NCBI GenBank assembly: GCA_017452265.1 | Contig: JAFTMS010000034.1 | Location: 43,382-107,381 of the forward strand | Source: Bacteroidales bacterium | Lineage (GTDB): Bacteria > Bacteroidota > Bacteroidia > Bacteroidales > UBA932 | Direction of reading: 5' to 3' | Length of the DNA stretch: 64,000 nt | Part shown: piece after piece, positions 47,469 to 57,233 of the stretch | Layout of the letters: every line of letters starts with the position of its first letter | Numbering within the stretch: position 1 is the stretch's first letter | Notes under the pieces: generated by a model | Databases searched by the model: none | What the model saw: only the letters and a program-made list of their open reading frames with translations | Told to the model about the DNA's origin: nothing | Position numbers and translations under genes: made by a program

Positions 47469-48817
47469 TTTTCTATTTTCCATATTTTATATTCATATGC
47501 GTCCAGAGACAGAGCCGAAGGAATCGTTCCGGAAGTCTTGGACATCATGTCTTCGGCCTTGTCTCCGGCCCGTTCCATCGGTGTCTTGACCTGGACAGCC
47601 TCACCTTTGGTGTTCACTGCGACAAACAGTCCGTCAGGATAATATATGGATACGATGTCGCCTGTGTTGTACAGGGTCACATCGCCGCCCCTGACTGATG
47701 CCGTCTCGTGATAGGCGGCCATAATCTTTTGATACTCATCAGTATATGCAGAGTTTGCGTTCCAGTCTATAGCTGTGAACTTGAAGAAACTGAGGTTCTG
47801 TGCATATCCTGTCTCCTGCGAACTGTATATCATAGGCACACCGCCCATGTACGTCGCAATCACGAATGCGGCCATGGCTCCTCGCTCACTCTTATACATC
47901 TGTACAGGTGCAGATTCGTTCATGCTCTTGTCGTGGTTGGTCGTGAAGCGCATACGTTCCTTTCCGTCTGCCAGCCCTGAGTATTCGGACTTGTGACTTT
48001 CGTACAGTTTTGTTACAGAGGATTTACCGTTGAATACGTCTGCCAGCTTGGACTGGTAGTCCCAGCCGTAAAGCATGTCGAAGCCGCATCCGTACAGCGA
48101 TGCATCTGAAGCCTCCGCCAGCATTATGGCATCCTTCTTCTCGCTTCGTATGGCCTTGATCGCTTCCGTCCAGAAATCCGCAGGAACTCCTTCCGCATAG
48201 TCACATCTGAAGCCGTCCACATCTGCCTCGCTTATCCAGTATTTCATGGCCTCGATCATGTTCGTGCGCATAGCCGTGATATTGAAATTCAGGTCGGCAA
48301 CGTCGTTCCAGCCCATCCCGGCAGGGGAGATGATATTGCCTGAACCGTCCTTGGTATACCAATCCGGATGCTCGGTAATCCATGTGTTGTCCCATGACGT
48401 GTGGTTCGCAATCCAGTCGAATATCACCTTCATGTTCATAGAATGTGCCTTTGCCACAAGTGCCTTCAGGTCAGAAAGCGAGCCGTAGTCCTGATTTACG
48501 GTCTTATAGTCCCTGACGCAGTACGGAGAGCCGACAGAGCTCTTCGAGCCTTCCTGATAGATGGGCATGAGCCAGATTACATTCACACCGAGATCCTGAA
48601 TCTCGTCAAGCCGGTCAGAAATGCCGTTGAAGGCGCTTCCTTTCATGAAGAGCTTAGGATTCAACTCATAGATGACCATGTCGTTTCCGCTGCCGTGTGA
48701 TCCTGCCGGAACTTCAGGCCCATCCTTGATGATCGGGATTTCCTTGTCCCCGCAGCTGACCGCGCTCAGGCAGAGCGCAGCCAGCAGGGAAACAAGAAGT
48801 GTTCTGTTCAGCTTCAT
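47465..48817 (-). CDS. GH13 alpha-amylase-family lipoprotein, first of a tandem pair
   Basis: 450 residues with lipobox LSAVSC. Conserved regions are FDWIANH, DGFRCDYAEGV (nucleophile Asp), IMLAEASD (acid/base Glu) and FTTNHDKS (third Asp). The gene starts 4 nt after the SusE/F-like gene and overlaps the next GH13 by 4 nt, so the three are translationally linked. The pair probably arose by duplication. Confidence 0.92.
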   Translation of the reverse strand: MKLNRTLLVSLLAALCLSAVSCGDKEIPIIKDGPEVPAGSHGSGNDMVIYELNPKLFMKGSAFNGISDRLDEIQDLGVNVIWLMPIYQEGSKSSVGSPYCVRDYKTVNQDYGSLSDLKALVAKAHSMNMKVIFDWIANHTSWDNTWITEHPDWYTKDGSGNIISPAGMGWNDVADLNFNITAMRTNMIEAMKYWISEADVDGFRCDYAEGVPADFWTEAIKAIRSEKKDAIMLAEASDASLYGCGFDMLYGWDYQSKLADVFNGKSSVTKLYESHKSEYSGLADGKERMRFTTNHDKSMNESAPVQMYKSERGAMAAFVIATYMGGVPMIYSSQETGYAQNLSFFKFTAIDWNANSAYTDEYQKIMAAYHETASVRGGDVTLYNTGDIVSIYYPDGLFVAVNTKGEAVQVKTPMERAGDKAEDMMSKTSGTIPSALSLDAYEYKIWKIEK

Positions 48818-48821
48818 CTGA

Positions 48822-50597
48822 CTATTCGATTGGAGTTACGCCTTCCGCTGTAACCGTGAGGAAGATGTCGCGGTCTGCAATCACATTATAGTCTGCAAGC
48901 TGTACCCCCTCGTCACCGGTCTTGTTATTGAAGATAAGGTTGCATGATGTTCCGAAACCGTTTGCAGGAATTTCGAATACTTTATAATCCTTGCCCTCTA
49001 CATTCTCGGTAACTGAAGATGCACCAGGCCATCCACCCATCACGTCATTGATGTCGCCCCATGAATAAGCCTGAAGCTTGTCCCAGCCAGTCTGGTCATC
49101 AACATAGACTTTCACTGCAGGAGCAGTGCCGATTTCTGCTGATGCAGCACCTGCAACAAGGAAGTTGTACTTGGTCAGAGTGATTGCCGGGCCATCGTAC
49201 TGAGTGCCTGCATTATTGTGCGGAATCGGGTTGTAAACAAGGTCATATGACTCGGCGGTAACCTCTACCCGGCTGTAAGGCACTCCTCCGAGAGTAACGT
49301 TGTCTTCTAATTCAGCGCCAGGCCATGCTCCAAAGATTTCTGATTTGCCGTCACCGTTCCATGCATAGAGATAAGTTGGCTCGAAACCGGTGTTGTTCTG
49401 AACATAGAACACGACCGGAACCGGTTCGGCTGGAACCTCCGGAGTTTCCGGATTCTCAGGCTCCTCCGGTTCCTGCGGTGTGTCGATCGGCTCACGGTTG
49501 AAAGGGTCAGCGATTACTGCACAATCCTTTTCGCCATAGATCACATAGAAGTGGTCAACGACATCTGCACTGAAAGTTAAAGGCTGATCTGCCGTCTGGA
49601 TACCGCCACCGTTGTTATTGAAGATGAGGTTCTGAGCAAGGCCTTCTACATCTGCGGCTGCATACTCGAAGTATGTATACTCCACACCTGCGATTTTTGC
49701 TGTTCCAGCAGGCTGTGCGCCAGGCCATGCGCCGCCGAGGTCGTTCACTGCGCCCCACTGATAGAGTACGACTGCTTCCCAGCCAGCCTGATTGTCTACA
49801 TATACACGGATTGTTCCGTCATGCTCAGGAAGCGAGTTGTCGGTCTGAACACCGTCAGCGGTGAGCACAAGGTAGTATTCATCAAGATCTACGGTTATGT
49901 TGTAATCTGCAAGCTGCTGTCCGCCACCGTTGTTGAAGATGAGGTTGAGGTTGAGACCGCGTACAGCTTCGCCCATGTCGAAGTATTTCCAAGTCTTGCC
50001 GTTCTTTACCTCAGTGCCTGTAGGAAGCATGCCTGGCCATCCGCCGAATGCTTCAGCATCTCCCCATGCATACATTGCAAGGCCGTCCCATCCGGTCTGG
50101 TCGTCCACGTATATCACAGGACCGTCATGCTCGATTTCAGGAGCGACATAGAAATACATGTTCCAGTGCGACACGTAGATGTTTGTGCTTGTGCCAGGAG
50201 CAGGATTCTCGGTGCGGTTCACCGCTTCGTTCTTCGCTGTCCTTTCCTCACCTTCGCGAACGGATACGAAACGGTATCCGTCAGCAAGGGTCTTTCCGCT
50301 TACGAATGTTGACGGATCAAGATAGATACCCCACTTCTTGTCGTTTACAGTGGATTTCTCAAGATGCCATGTGACATCAGCAGCGGCCACCTCATCACCT
50401 CCGTTGAATGCACCTGAAATGTAGATGACATCGTCAGCCTTGGTTGTGGACGGTACTATGACCTCAAGGAGGATCTGTCCGTCCTTTGTCTCGAAGGCAG
50501 GCTTCTCATGGTCGAACACAATATCTTCCGGCTGCGAGCAGGCAGCGGCAAGAAGCATGACCGGCAGTACGATAAGCCAGTTAAATATCTTTTTCAT
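48822..50597 (-). CDS. SusE/F-like starch-binding lipoprotein with four CBM26-like modules
   Basis: 591 residues, lipobox MLLAAAC (Cys20). A mixed N-terminal domain (about 35-150) starts EVIVPSTTKADDVIYISGAFN. Then come four repeats of about 95 residues: 160-256, 261-365, 394-490 and 495-590. Each opens with VYVD-Q-GW or a variant, has an aromatic Y-WG or YAWN strand, and a (G/A)WPG turn, as in family 26 starch-binding modules. A linker rich in Pro and Glu (366-393) parts the second and third. It would hold starch at the surface for the SusC/SusD pair and amylases. The number of modules is larger than in classic SusE. Confidence 0.88.
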   Translation of the reverse strand: MKKIFNWLIVLPVMLLAAACSQPEDIVFDHEKPAFETKDGQILLEVIVPSTTKADDVIYISGAFNGGDEVAAADVTWHLEKSTVNDKKWGIYLDPSTFVSGKTLADGYRFVSVREGEERTAKNEAVNRTENPAPGTSTNIYVSHWNMYFYVAPEIEHDGPVIYVDDQTGWDGLAMYAWGDAEAFGGWPGMLPTGTEVKNGKTWKYFDMGEAVRGLNLNLIFNNGGGQQLADYNITVDLDEYYLVLTADGVQTDNSLPEHDGTIRVYVDNQAGWEAVVLYQWGAVNDLGGAWPGAQPAGTAKIAGVEYTYFEYAAADVEGLAQNLIFNNNGGGIQTADQPLTFSADVVDHFYVIYGEKDCAVIADPFNREPIDTPQEPEEPENPETPEVPAEPVPVVFYVQNNTGFEPTYLYAWNGDGKSEIFGAWPGAELEDNVTLGGVPYSRVEVTAESYDLVYNPIPHNNAGTQYDGPAITLTKYNFLVAGAASAEIGTAPAVKVYVDDQTGWDKLQAYSWGDINDVMGGWPGASSVTENVEGKDYKVFEIPANGFGTSCNLIFNNKTGDEGVQLADYNVIADRDIFLTVTAEGVTPIE

Positions 50598-50611
50598 ATT
50601 CGTATAATCTA

Positions 50612-52408
50612 TTAATAGTTAGGGTTCTGTACAAGTCCTGGGTTTACAGAAAGCGCTGACTCAGGAAGCGGATACCACTCGTACTTTCTGTCACGAGTTG
50701 CAGAAAGGTCATAACCAGCCTCTGTGTCACGGCCGAAGAACCACCACTGTCCCTGCGTGAACTGGTCGAAGCGGCGGAGGTCTGTACGACGGCGGCGGCC
50801 CTCACCGAGGAATTCTATTCCCCACTCATGTAGCATCCAGTCCTCATCGTAGGCCGAGAAGCCCATCGGAAGTTCGAGCGCATCGTCTGCATCCGCAAAA
50901 TATCTGCCCTTGACGCTCTTCACAAGATCCTTTGCTGTCTCGGTGTTTCCTGCTCTGAGTTCGCACTCTGCAAGCATGTACACAACTTCTGAAAGACGGA
51001 ACTCGACTTCATCGATGTCGACGAAATTGATTCCGGCTGCATCAGGGAAGATAGGGTATTTCATTAGTCGAAGGCCTGAGTTTGTCTCTCCCCAGCGTGG
51101 ATTCATCACTTCTGTAAGCTCTCTGCCGAGGTTCATGAATGTACCCACCTGGTCTACGTATACCAGAGGAAGTCCGTCTCTGTCGGCATCAGCCTTGAGA
51201 GTCTCGCCTGTGTTGTAGTCTACCTGCTCACCGATGAGAAACATACCCTCGTAAGTGCCGTCCACATTTGCCTTGAACGGCTTCTTGCGGATGTCCTTGT
51301 CGTTGAAGCGTGCGTATACTGCTCCGAGTTTGTCGCCATATTTCTCATCAAGGAAGCATACTCCTCCGTCGGTACCACCGTCAGGCTGTACATTTCCTGA
51401 ATTGTCGTAAGATGGAGCGATGCAGCAGCAGTTCCAACCGCTCTGTGAGCATGAAGGCATGCCGAAAGTCTCCTTATATACGTATGAAAGGAACGGCATG
51501 TTACGCATGTTGGCGTTGTGCTTGTTGGCTTCCTGATATGCGAAGGCCATCATGACTTCAGGACACTCCGTATTGTTGGCAGAATAGATGTCGCGGTGGT
51601 CTTCTGCGATGCTGTATGTACCGTAGTTGCCTGCGATGATCTCTTTACAGAGCGCAGCACACTCCGAATATCTGTTCTCCTTGACGAACACTTCGGCATT
51701 AAGCAGAAGACGTGCCTTGATGACACGGTTTGTCGCCTGATTCATGCGGTTGACCTCATTCATTTTAAGATTTACAAGGCTCTCGTCGAGTTCGTTCACG
51801 ATGAAGTCGAATATCTTCTTGCAGCTTGTGTCGAAATCAGGGTCTGCGCTTCCCGGAATCACGCTGCTTTCCGCAGTGGATGTCACGTTGAGCGGAAGAG
51901 CACCGCCCCAGAGCTCGTAGATGTTGTAATAAGCCCATGCACGGAGAGTCCTTACTTCCGCGATGTATGAATCCACTTCCTCCTGAGTCATTCCGATTGA
52001 TTCAGGCTTGATCCTGCTGAGGTCGTAGACCACGTTGTTGCAAAGTCCGATTGCAGACCATGCGCCTTCCCATGCGGTCTTGATGATCTTGGACTCTGAA
52101 GTCCAACCATGTGCCGACAGGACGAACTTTTCACCTTCGTCCCATCCCCATTGTCCGCCGTTCCATGTCCTCCATGCGATCTGATCGGCAGAGAATTCCT
52201 GCAGGAAATAGCAGAATTCCGGATATTTCTCTATGCATATGCTGTAGATTGAAGCCACTGCTCCCTGCACGCTTGCCTCGCTCGAATAGTAGATGTTCGC
52301 ATCCATCCTGTCGAACACCTGCTCGTCAAGATTGAAGCATGATACCGCTGAAACGCATCCGGCAAGCACAGCTGAAATATTCAATATAATCTTTTTCATA
52401 TCTTTCAT
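50612..52408 (-). CDS. SusD/RagB-like lipoprotein (starch locus)
   Basis: 598 residues (MKKIILNISAVL three codons later is an equal start). Lipobox SAVSC gives Cys24. SusD features are the N-terminal helix EASVQGAVASIYS, EVRTLRAWAYYNIYELWGGALPL, VVYMLAECELRAGNTETAKDLV and the C-terminal WGIEFLGEGRRRRTDLRRFDQF. It lies 9 nt after SusC and 14 nt before the SusE/F-like gene. Confidence 0.94.
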   Translation of the reverse strand: MKDMKKIILNISAVLAGCVSAVSCFNLDEQVFDRMDANIYYSSEASVQGAVASIYSICIEKYPEFCYFLQEFSADQIAWRTWNGGQWGWDEGEKFVLSAHGWTSESKIIKTAWEGAWSAIGLCNNVVYDLSRIKPESIGMTQEEVDSYIAEVRTLRAWAYYNIYELWGGALPLNVTSTAESSVIPGSADPDFDTSCKKIFDFIVNELDESLVNLKMNEVNRMNQATNRVIKARLLLNAEVFVKENRYSECAALCKEIIAGNYGTYSIAEDHRDIYSANNTECPEVMMAFAYQEANKHNANMRNMPFLSYVYKETFGMPSCSQSGWNCCCIAPSYDNSGNVQPDGGTDGGVCFLDEKYGDKLGAVYARFNDKDIRKKPFKANVDGTYEGMFLIGEQVDYNTGETLKADADRDGLPLVYVDQVGTFMNLGRELTEVMNPRWGETNSGLRLMKYPIFPDAAGINFVDIDEVEFRLSEVVYMLAECELRAGNTETAKDLVKSVKGRYFADADDALELPMGFSAYDEDWMLHEWGIEFLGEGRRRRTDLRRFDQFTQGQWWFFGRDTEAGYDLSATRDRKYEWYPLPESALSVNPGLVQNPNY

Positions 52409-52417
52409 CTTTTCCTG

Positions 52418-55363
52418 TTAGAAACGCATAGTGACGCCGAGTGTTACCTGTGTAGCGACAGGATATGCGCTTGTCACGTCGATGCTTGGTGTAAGACCGT
52501 TGATCGATACGATTGATGGGTCATTCCCTGAGTATCCCGTAAGGGTGAAGAGGTTCTTGGCCGATATATATACCCTGAGGCTGTTGAGAACCTCCTGATT
52601 CTTCGGAGTGAAGTTGTAGCCGAGAGTGAGGTTCTCGAGCTTGAAGAAGTCACCTCTTTCAAGGAAATATGAAGAAATGACTCCACCGCCGCTCTTCATT
52701 GCTGCATCCTTGAGGTATGCGTCACGGAGCACGTTGTCTGTACCGCATCCCTGAAGTCCCATTCCGTACTTGCGCATGTTGAAGATCTCGAAGTCGAACG
52801 CGCCACGGAAGAAGAGGTTGAGGTCCCAGTTCTTATAGCGGAATGTGTTGTTCCATGAAAGGAAATGGAGCGGTGAGCCGTTGCCGATGTATTTCTTGTC
52901 ATCAGCAGTAGCCTTTGCCGCTGAAATAGGCTCGCCGTCCTTGTTGTATACGAGCATGTTGCCGTCCTCTGATGCTCCGGCCCACTCATATCCGTAGAAC
53001 TGACCCACCTTGCTGCCTTCCTGGATACGGAAGAAGTATTCGCTTGTACCGACGCCCGGCTTCTGGTAGAGCTCTACGTATGAAGCATTGTAGATGTCGT
53101 TCGAAAGCTTGGTGAGGGTGGTGGAACCGAACGAGTAGTTCACACCCATTGTCCAGGTGAAGTCCTTCTTGCGGAAGATGTCGCCGTCAACAGCAAGCTC
53201 GATACCTGTATTTGTGGTTGTACCTACGTTCACGAGGATATTTGACCATACATATGGCGGCTGTGGAGCCGTGTAGTTGTAGAGAAGATCCTGAGACTGA
53301 CGTGTGAACCAGTCGATTGAACCGCGGAGTCTGTTGTTGAAGAACGAGAAGTCCACACCGGCGTTGATGCTGACGAGCTTTTCCCAACCGAGGGTAGGGT
53401 TCGCATTCACTGATGGTGCATATCCCATGACCCACTGGCCGTCAAAGTAGTACTGGCCGTTTGTGCTGTATGTCGCAAGAGACTGGTATGCATCGAAGTC
53501 CGAACGTCCTGTGACACCATATGACACACGCGGCTTGAGGCTCTGTACCGCAGCAACATCCTTGAGGAAAGGCATTTCAGCCATTTCCCATGCGAGTGAT
53601 GCAGAAGGGAATGCACCCCACTTGTGGTTTGCACCGAACTTTGTCGATCCTTCGTAACGAACTGACGCCGAAGCCATGAGGATGTCCTTCCAATTGTAGT
53701 TCACGCGTGCGAATACACCGATGAGCTTTGAAAGTGACTTTCCTGAAGACATTGATGCTGTCTTGCCGTCTGTAGTGAGGTATGCACCGCTGCCGAGGTT
53801 GTTGTAGCCGAAGTTGTCAAAAGTGAAGTCGTTGTTTCCTGCCTGTACGCTCTCCCAGTTGTCTTCCTCATAAGAATATCCTGCTACAGCCTGAATGCTG
53901 TGGTCATCAAGGTAAAGCGAGTAGTTCGCGAGCCACTCCACATGGCTTGTCCACCATTTCTGGTACCGGATGTTAGCGCGTCCCTTGTAGCCGCCCCAGT
54001 ATGATTCACCGGAGGTCGAAGGAGTGTAGTAGTTCGATTTAAGGTCGTTGTAATGAAGTGAATAGCTTACTGATGTGCTGAGGTTCTGCCTGTCGGTCGT
54101 GATGATGTTCAGCTTTGCTTCAGTGGTGCCGAGGAGATAAAGCCTCTGGCCGTTGTTCTGATTCACTACAAGTTCCTGATAAGGGTTCCGGATACCTGTC
54201 TGGTGTGTAGGCTGGTACCAGCTTCCGTCCTCATTGTATACAGGCATTGTCGGGTTGAGCGTAAGGGCTGTGTCGAACATTCCGTCATTGCCCCATTCCT
54301 CATTCACTCGGCGTGCGTTGAGGGACATGCTCACCGTCAGCCTGTTCTTGAATGCCTTCTGCTCTACAGCGACACGCCCGCCGAACTCTTCGCGTGCCGA
54401 ACGGATGTCGATACCTGTGGCGTTCTTGTAGTTGATGGAAGCATTGTAAGAACCTGACTTTGTGGAGCCGTCGATGGCAAGATACTGGTTGAGGTCGTAT
54501 GAGAAATCCCTTGTAAGAAGGTCGTACCAGTCTGTGCTGTAACCATAGTCGATACCTCTCATCGAACGACGGAATTCGTCTGCAGAAAGAATCTCGGCAT
54601 GCGGCTTCGCGAAGTTCACGCCGAACCAGCTGTCGTAAGTGATGTTTGCCGTGCCGACTTCACCCTCAGAGCCTTTGCGTGTCTGGATGAGGATTACACC
54701 GTTTGCACCGCGGGTACCGTAGATTGCAGCTGAAGCGGCATCCTTTAGCACTGTCATGGACTCTATGTCCTGAGCTGCGATGTTTCTGATGTCACCGCCA
54801 GGGACGCCGTCAATCACAATAAGAGGGCTGTTTGATGCAGAAAGCGATGTCGCACCACGGATCTGGAGGTCTGAACTTGAGTTCGGGTCTGCGGCCGCTG
54901 TCGTGTTGACGTTGAGACCTGCAACCTTGCCGGTAAGCATTTCCATCGGGTTGTTCATGCTTCCCTTGAAGAAATCATCTGAATTCACCTGCACGATTGA
55001 ACTTGAGAGTTCCTTCTTGCTCAGTGAACCGTATCCGATGACGACTGTCTCTTCGAGGAACATCGTGTCCTCAGTGAGGATAATCCTTGAAGGAACCGCA
55101 GAAGCGGCGTATGTCTGTGTCGCATATCCGATGCAGCTGATTTCAACAACGGCATCCGGACCTGAAACCTTGAGGGAAAAGTTACCGTCTATGTCAGTTG
55201 CGGTACCCGTGGCCGTGCCTTGCTCCAGTATTGTTGCAGCTACAACCGGACCGTACTGATCGACGACTGTTCCCTTAACCTCATAGCCGTCCTGAGCGGC
55301 TGCTGAAAACGAGAACATCCAGAAAATAAGGAGTCCCGTAAATAAGGTCAATGATCGATTCAT
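52418..55363 (-). CDS. SusC-like TonB-dependent outer-membrane transporter (starch locus)
   Basis: 981 residues from the ATG at 55363 (MNRSLTLFTGLLIFWMFSFS), which starts a signal peptide ending SAAAQ; the open frame extends to 55537 without signal features. A carboxypeptidase-regulatory-like domain (YEVKGTVVDQYGPVVAATI) precedes the plug (EETVVIGYGSLSKKELSSS, IYGTRGANGVILIQTRKG) and the barrel, which ends in Phe. It imports maltodextrins with its SusD partner. No clear -7 box was found; a SusR-type activator may be needed. Confidence 0.95.
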   Translation of the reverse strand: MNRSLTLFTGLLIFWMFSFSAAAQDGYEVKGTVVDQYGPVVAATILEQGTATGTATDIDGNFSLKVSGPDAVVEISCIGYATQTYAASAVPSRIILTEDTMFLEETVVIGYGSLSKKELSSSIVQVNSDDFFKGSMNNPMEMLTGKVAGLNVNTTAAADPNSSSDLQIRGATSLSASNSPLIVIDGVPGGDIRNIAAQDIESMTVLKDAASAAIYGTRGANGVILIQTRKGSEGEVGTANITYDSWFGVNFAKPHAEILSADEFRRSMRGIDYGYSTDWYDLLTRDFSYDLNQYLAIDGSTKSGSYNASINYKNATGIDIRSAREEFGGRVAVEQKAFKNRLTVSMSLNARRVNEEWGNDGMFDTALTLNPTMPVYNEDGSWYQPTHQTGIRNPYQELVVNQNNGQRLYLLGTTEAKLNIITTDRQNLSTSVSYSLHYNDLKSNYYTPSTSGESYWGGYKGRANIRYQKWWTSHVEWLANYSLYLDDHSIQAVAGYSYEEDNWESVQAGNNDFTFDNFGYNNLGSGAYLTTDGKTASMSSGKSLSKLIGVFARVNYNWKDILMASASVRYEGSTKFGANHKWGAFPSASLAWEMAEMPFLKDVAAVQSLKPRVSYGVTGRSDFDAYQSLATYSTNGQYYFDGQWVMGYAPSVNANPTLGWEKLVSINAGVDFSFFNNRLRGSIDWFTRQSQDLLYNYTAPQPPYVWSNILVNVGTTTNTGIELAVDGDIFRKKDFTWTMGVNYSFGSTTLTKLSNDIYNASYVELYQKPGVGTSEYFFRIQEGSKVGQFYGYEWAGASEDGNMLVYNKDGEPISAAKATADDKKYIGNGSPLHFLSWNNTFRYKNWDLNLFFRGAFDFEIFNMRKYGMGLQGCGTDNVLRDAYLKDAAMKSGGGVISSYFLERGDFFKLENLTLGYNFTPKNQEVLNSLRVYISAKNLFTLTGYSGNDPSIVSINGLTPSIDVTSAYPVATQVTLGVTMRF

Positions 55364-55478
55364 AAAATAATGGTTAGTATTGTTAATGTATAAAACAAGT
55401 ATGCAAAGCAACCCATTTTCGGCGTAGAAACGAAATTGTTGAACGTGTGTATTGATGATTTTGGAATATGTTAAAATG

Positions 55479-55524
55479 AAAGCGCTGGTAATCAATGAAT
55501 TGTAGATTGATTTACCAGCACTTT
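55479..55524 (-). terminator. Hairpin after the SusR-like gene
   Basis: Arms 55479-55496 and 55506-55524 pair along 18 bases with one mismatch and one bulge, loop of 9. On the minus strand it follows the regulator gene by 19 nt and leads into CATTTTAACATA. It separates the regulator transcript from the downstream SusC operon. Confidence 0.7.
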
Positions 55525-55543
55525 GTATTAATGCCATATAGGC

Positions 55544-57109
55544 TTATTTTCCCATTTCAACGGCCTTTATACGGGCCTCGAACTCGTCGTTTGATACGAT
55601 GCTCTTCGTCTTGACACGTGTCTTGTACGTGTAGATCGTATGGACGGAATAGTTGAGGAATTTCGATATCCTTTCGCTGTCTGTTATTCCGAGTCTGATC
55701 AGGGCGAAGATACGCATCTCTGATGTCAGCGACTTCGCTTCGGGATCGACCGCTCCTTCCGGGAAGAGTTTTGAATATTCTCTGATGAAGGACGGGAATA
55801 TGCTGAGGAAGCATTTGTCGAATGATTCGTACATGCTTTCGCGTCTCTTGTTCACCTTCGACAGCTTTGATATGTCCTTCAGGTCTTCGTACTGTCTGGC
55901 CACAAGCTTCTGGTTGATGGTCTTGTACAGTTCCTCAAGTTCGGCGATGAATTCTGAATTTATATAGAACGAATGGCCTATATATTCGTCCTTGATCTTG
56001 TCCGCTTCCGCAAGCTGACGGCTTTTCCTTTTGAGTCTTGCATTCTGCCGCAGCACGATGGATGCTGCAAATATGAGAAGAGCGAGAAGGAGCAGGCAGA
56101 GGACTATAATCATCGCCATCTGGTTGCGCTGCTTTGTGAGCGAGTCCATGCGGGCCTTCTCGATGACGGGAAGAATCGGATTTATGCTCAGCTTCCTGTG
56201 TCTCGCGTTGTAGAAGTCCGCATCCTCAAGGGCGGCGTGTATATAGTCGTACGACCTTTCAGGATCAGGGCCGGCACAGAGCAGTTCCGCAAGCAGATAG
56301 AGGGCAGTTGTTTCCTTGGTGGCTGATTTTATGTCCCAGATAGCCGCTTCAGCAAGATAATATTCTGCGCTGTCTATCTGATCCACGAACCTGTACGCGC
56401 AGCCGATGCTGGAGTTTATCATGGCTCTTTCGTGCGGAGTCACGTCATGGTGCAGAAGCAGGTCTCTGTATATCTCGATGCATTCGTGATGACGGCCGTG
56501 CTTGATGTCGGTCTGTGCCTTGGCGTATTTCCATTGCTGGCTGTCCGGCGGACAGAGCGCCATGAGGGAATCCGCATACTCGCTGCCTTCCGCTACATAT
56601 TCTTCCCACATTCCCGGGATGTTGCAGTAATCCGCCATGTCGTAATACAGGCGGTTGCAGAGGTCGTAGTATCTCAGTCTGGATTCGACAGGCAGGGCGT
56701 CCGGGTCTACTTCCTTGATCATGTCGGATGCTTCCTTGAACAGTCCGGATGACAGATAGCAGAATGTGACGGCCGACTTGGCTTCAGCAAGCTTCGCTAC
56801 ATCGCCTGAGGCCTGTGCCGATCTTACAAGTTCTTTCGCATAGAAGTATGCAGAATCGTATTTGAAGGACTTGTATTCCTCGAAAAGGTCTGATAGAATA
56901 TCATAGGTCTGCCCCCCCCGTCTGATTTCGGAGGCAAGCCGGCTTCTCAAATCTTCTATTCTGTCCTGTTTTTCGGCGACGTACCTTTCACGGGATTCGA
57001 TGCAGGTGTCAAGTTCGTCAAGTTTATGCTTCAGTCTGTCTGATTCCGCATTCAAGGCGAGGGGGCTGAATGCAATAAGTGATATGACAGCGATATGTCT
57101 GAATTTCAT
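55544..57109 (-). CDS. SusR-like membrane-bound transcriptional regulator (DUF6377 type)
   Basis: 521 residues. A signal peptide (MKFRHIAVISLIAFSPLALNA) leads to a coiled-coil stretch (about 22-60) and a TPR-like periplasmic part (70-330), one membrane helix (about 335-358, MAMIIVLCLLLLALLIFAAS), a second coiled coil (360-385) and a C-terminal LuxR-like helix-turn-helix (about 470-520, RLGITDSERISKFLNYSVHTIYTYKTRVKTK). This layout matches SusR, which activates starch loci in response to maltose or larger oligosaccharides. It sits upstream of SusC in the same direction. A near -7 box TACCTTTA lies at 57129-57136. A run of eight G lies at codons 64-66 (56912-56919). Confidence 0.88.
   Translation of the reverse strand: MKFRHIAVISLIAFSPLALNAESDRLKHKLDELDTCIESRERYVAEKQDRIEDLRSRLASEIRRGGQTYDILSDLFEEYKSFKYDSAYFYAKELVRSAQASGDVAKLAEAKSAVTFCYLSSGLFKEASDMIKEVDPDALPVESRLRYYDLCNRLYYDMADYCNIPGMWEEYVAEGSEYADSLMALCPPDSQQWKYAKAQTDIKHGRHHECIEIYRDLLLHHDVTPHERAMINSSIGCAYRFVDQIDSAEYYLAEAAIWDIKSATKETTALYLLAELLCAGPDPERSYDYIHAALEDADFYNARHRKLSINPILPVIEKARMDSLTKQRNQMAMIIVLCLLLLALLIFAASIVLRQNARLKRKSRQLAEADKIKDEYIGHSFYINSEFIAELEELYKTINQKLVARQYEDLKDISKLSKVNKRRESMYESFDKCFLSIFPSFIREYSKLFPEGAVDPEAKSLTSEMRIFALIRLGITDSERISKFLNYSVHTIYTYKTRVKTKSIVSNDEFEARIKAVEMGK
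56912..56919 (-). repeat. G8 homopolymer inside the SusR-like gene
   Basis: Eight C on the plus strand read as CGG GGG GGG (Arg64-Gly66) in the regulator. Gain or loss of one base would truncate the protein before its DNA-binding domain. The frame given here is intact. Confidence 0.7.
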
Positions 57110-57181
57110 AAGTATACGGTTAGTCCGATAAAGGTAGACATATTTTTTGAATTTTCAATGCGGCGGATTGAGCGCCGCTGT

Positions 57182-57213
57182 TTTGTGAATGATTGTACAA
57201 TGTCGTATATTTG
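57182..57213 (+). promoter_or_regulatory. Promoter of trmO
   Basis: TTTG (57182-57185), 20 nt gap, TATATTTG (57206-57213). This is the most complete Bacteroidota-type promoter in the window, 20 nt before the trmO ATG at 57234. Confidence 0.8.
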
Positions 57214-57233
57214 CCTTCCTGATGCTTTCTGAT

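Noticed and set aside
55364-55537. N-terminal extension of the starch SusC frame
   Set aside because: It lacks signal features and reaches into the terminator hairpin of the regulator; the ATG at 55363 starts a proper signal peptide.
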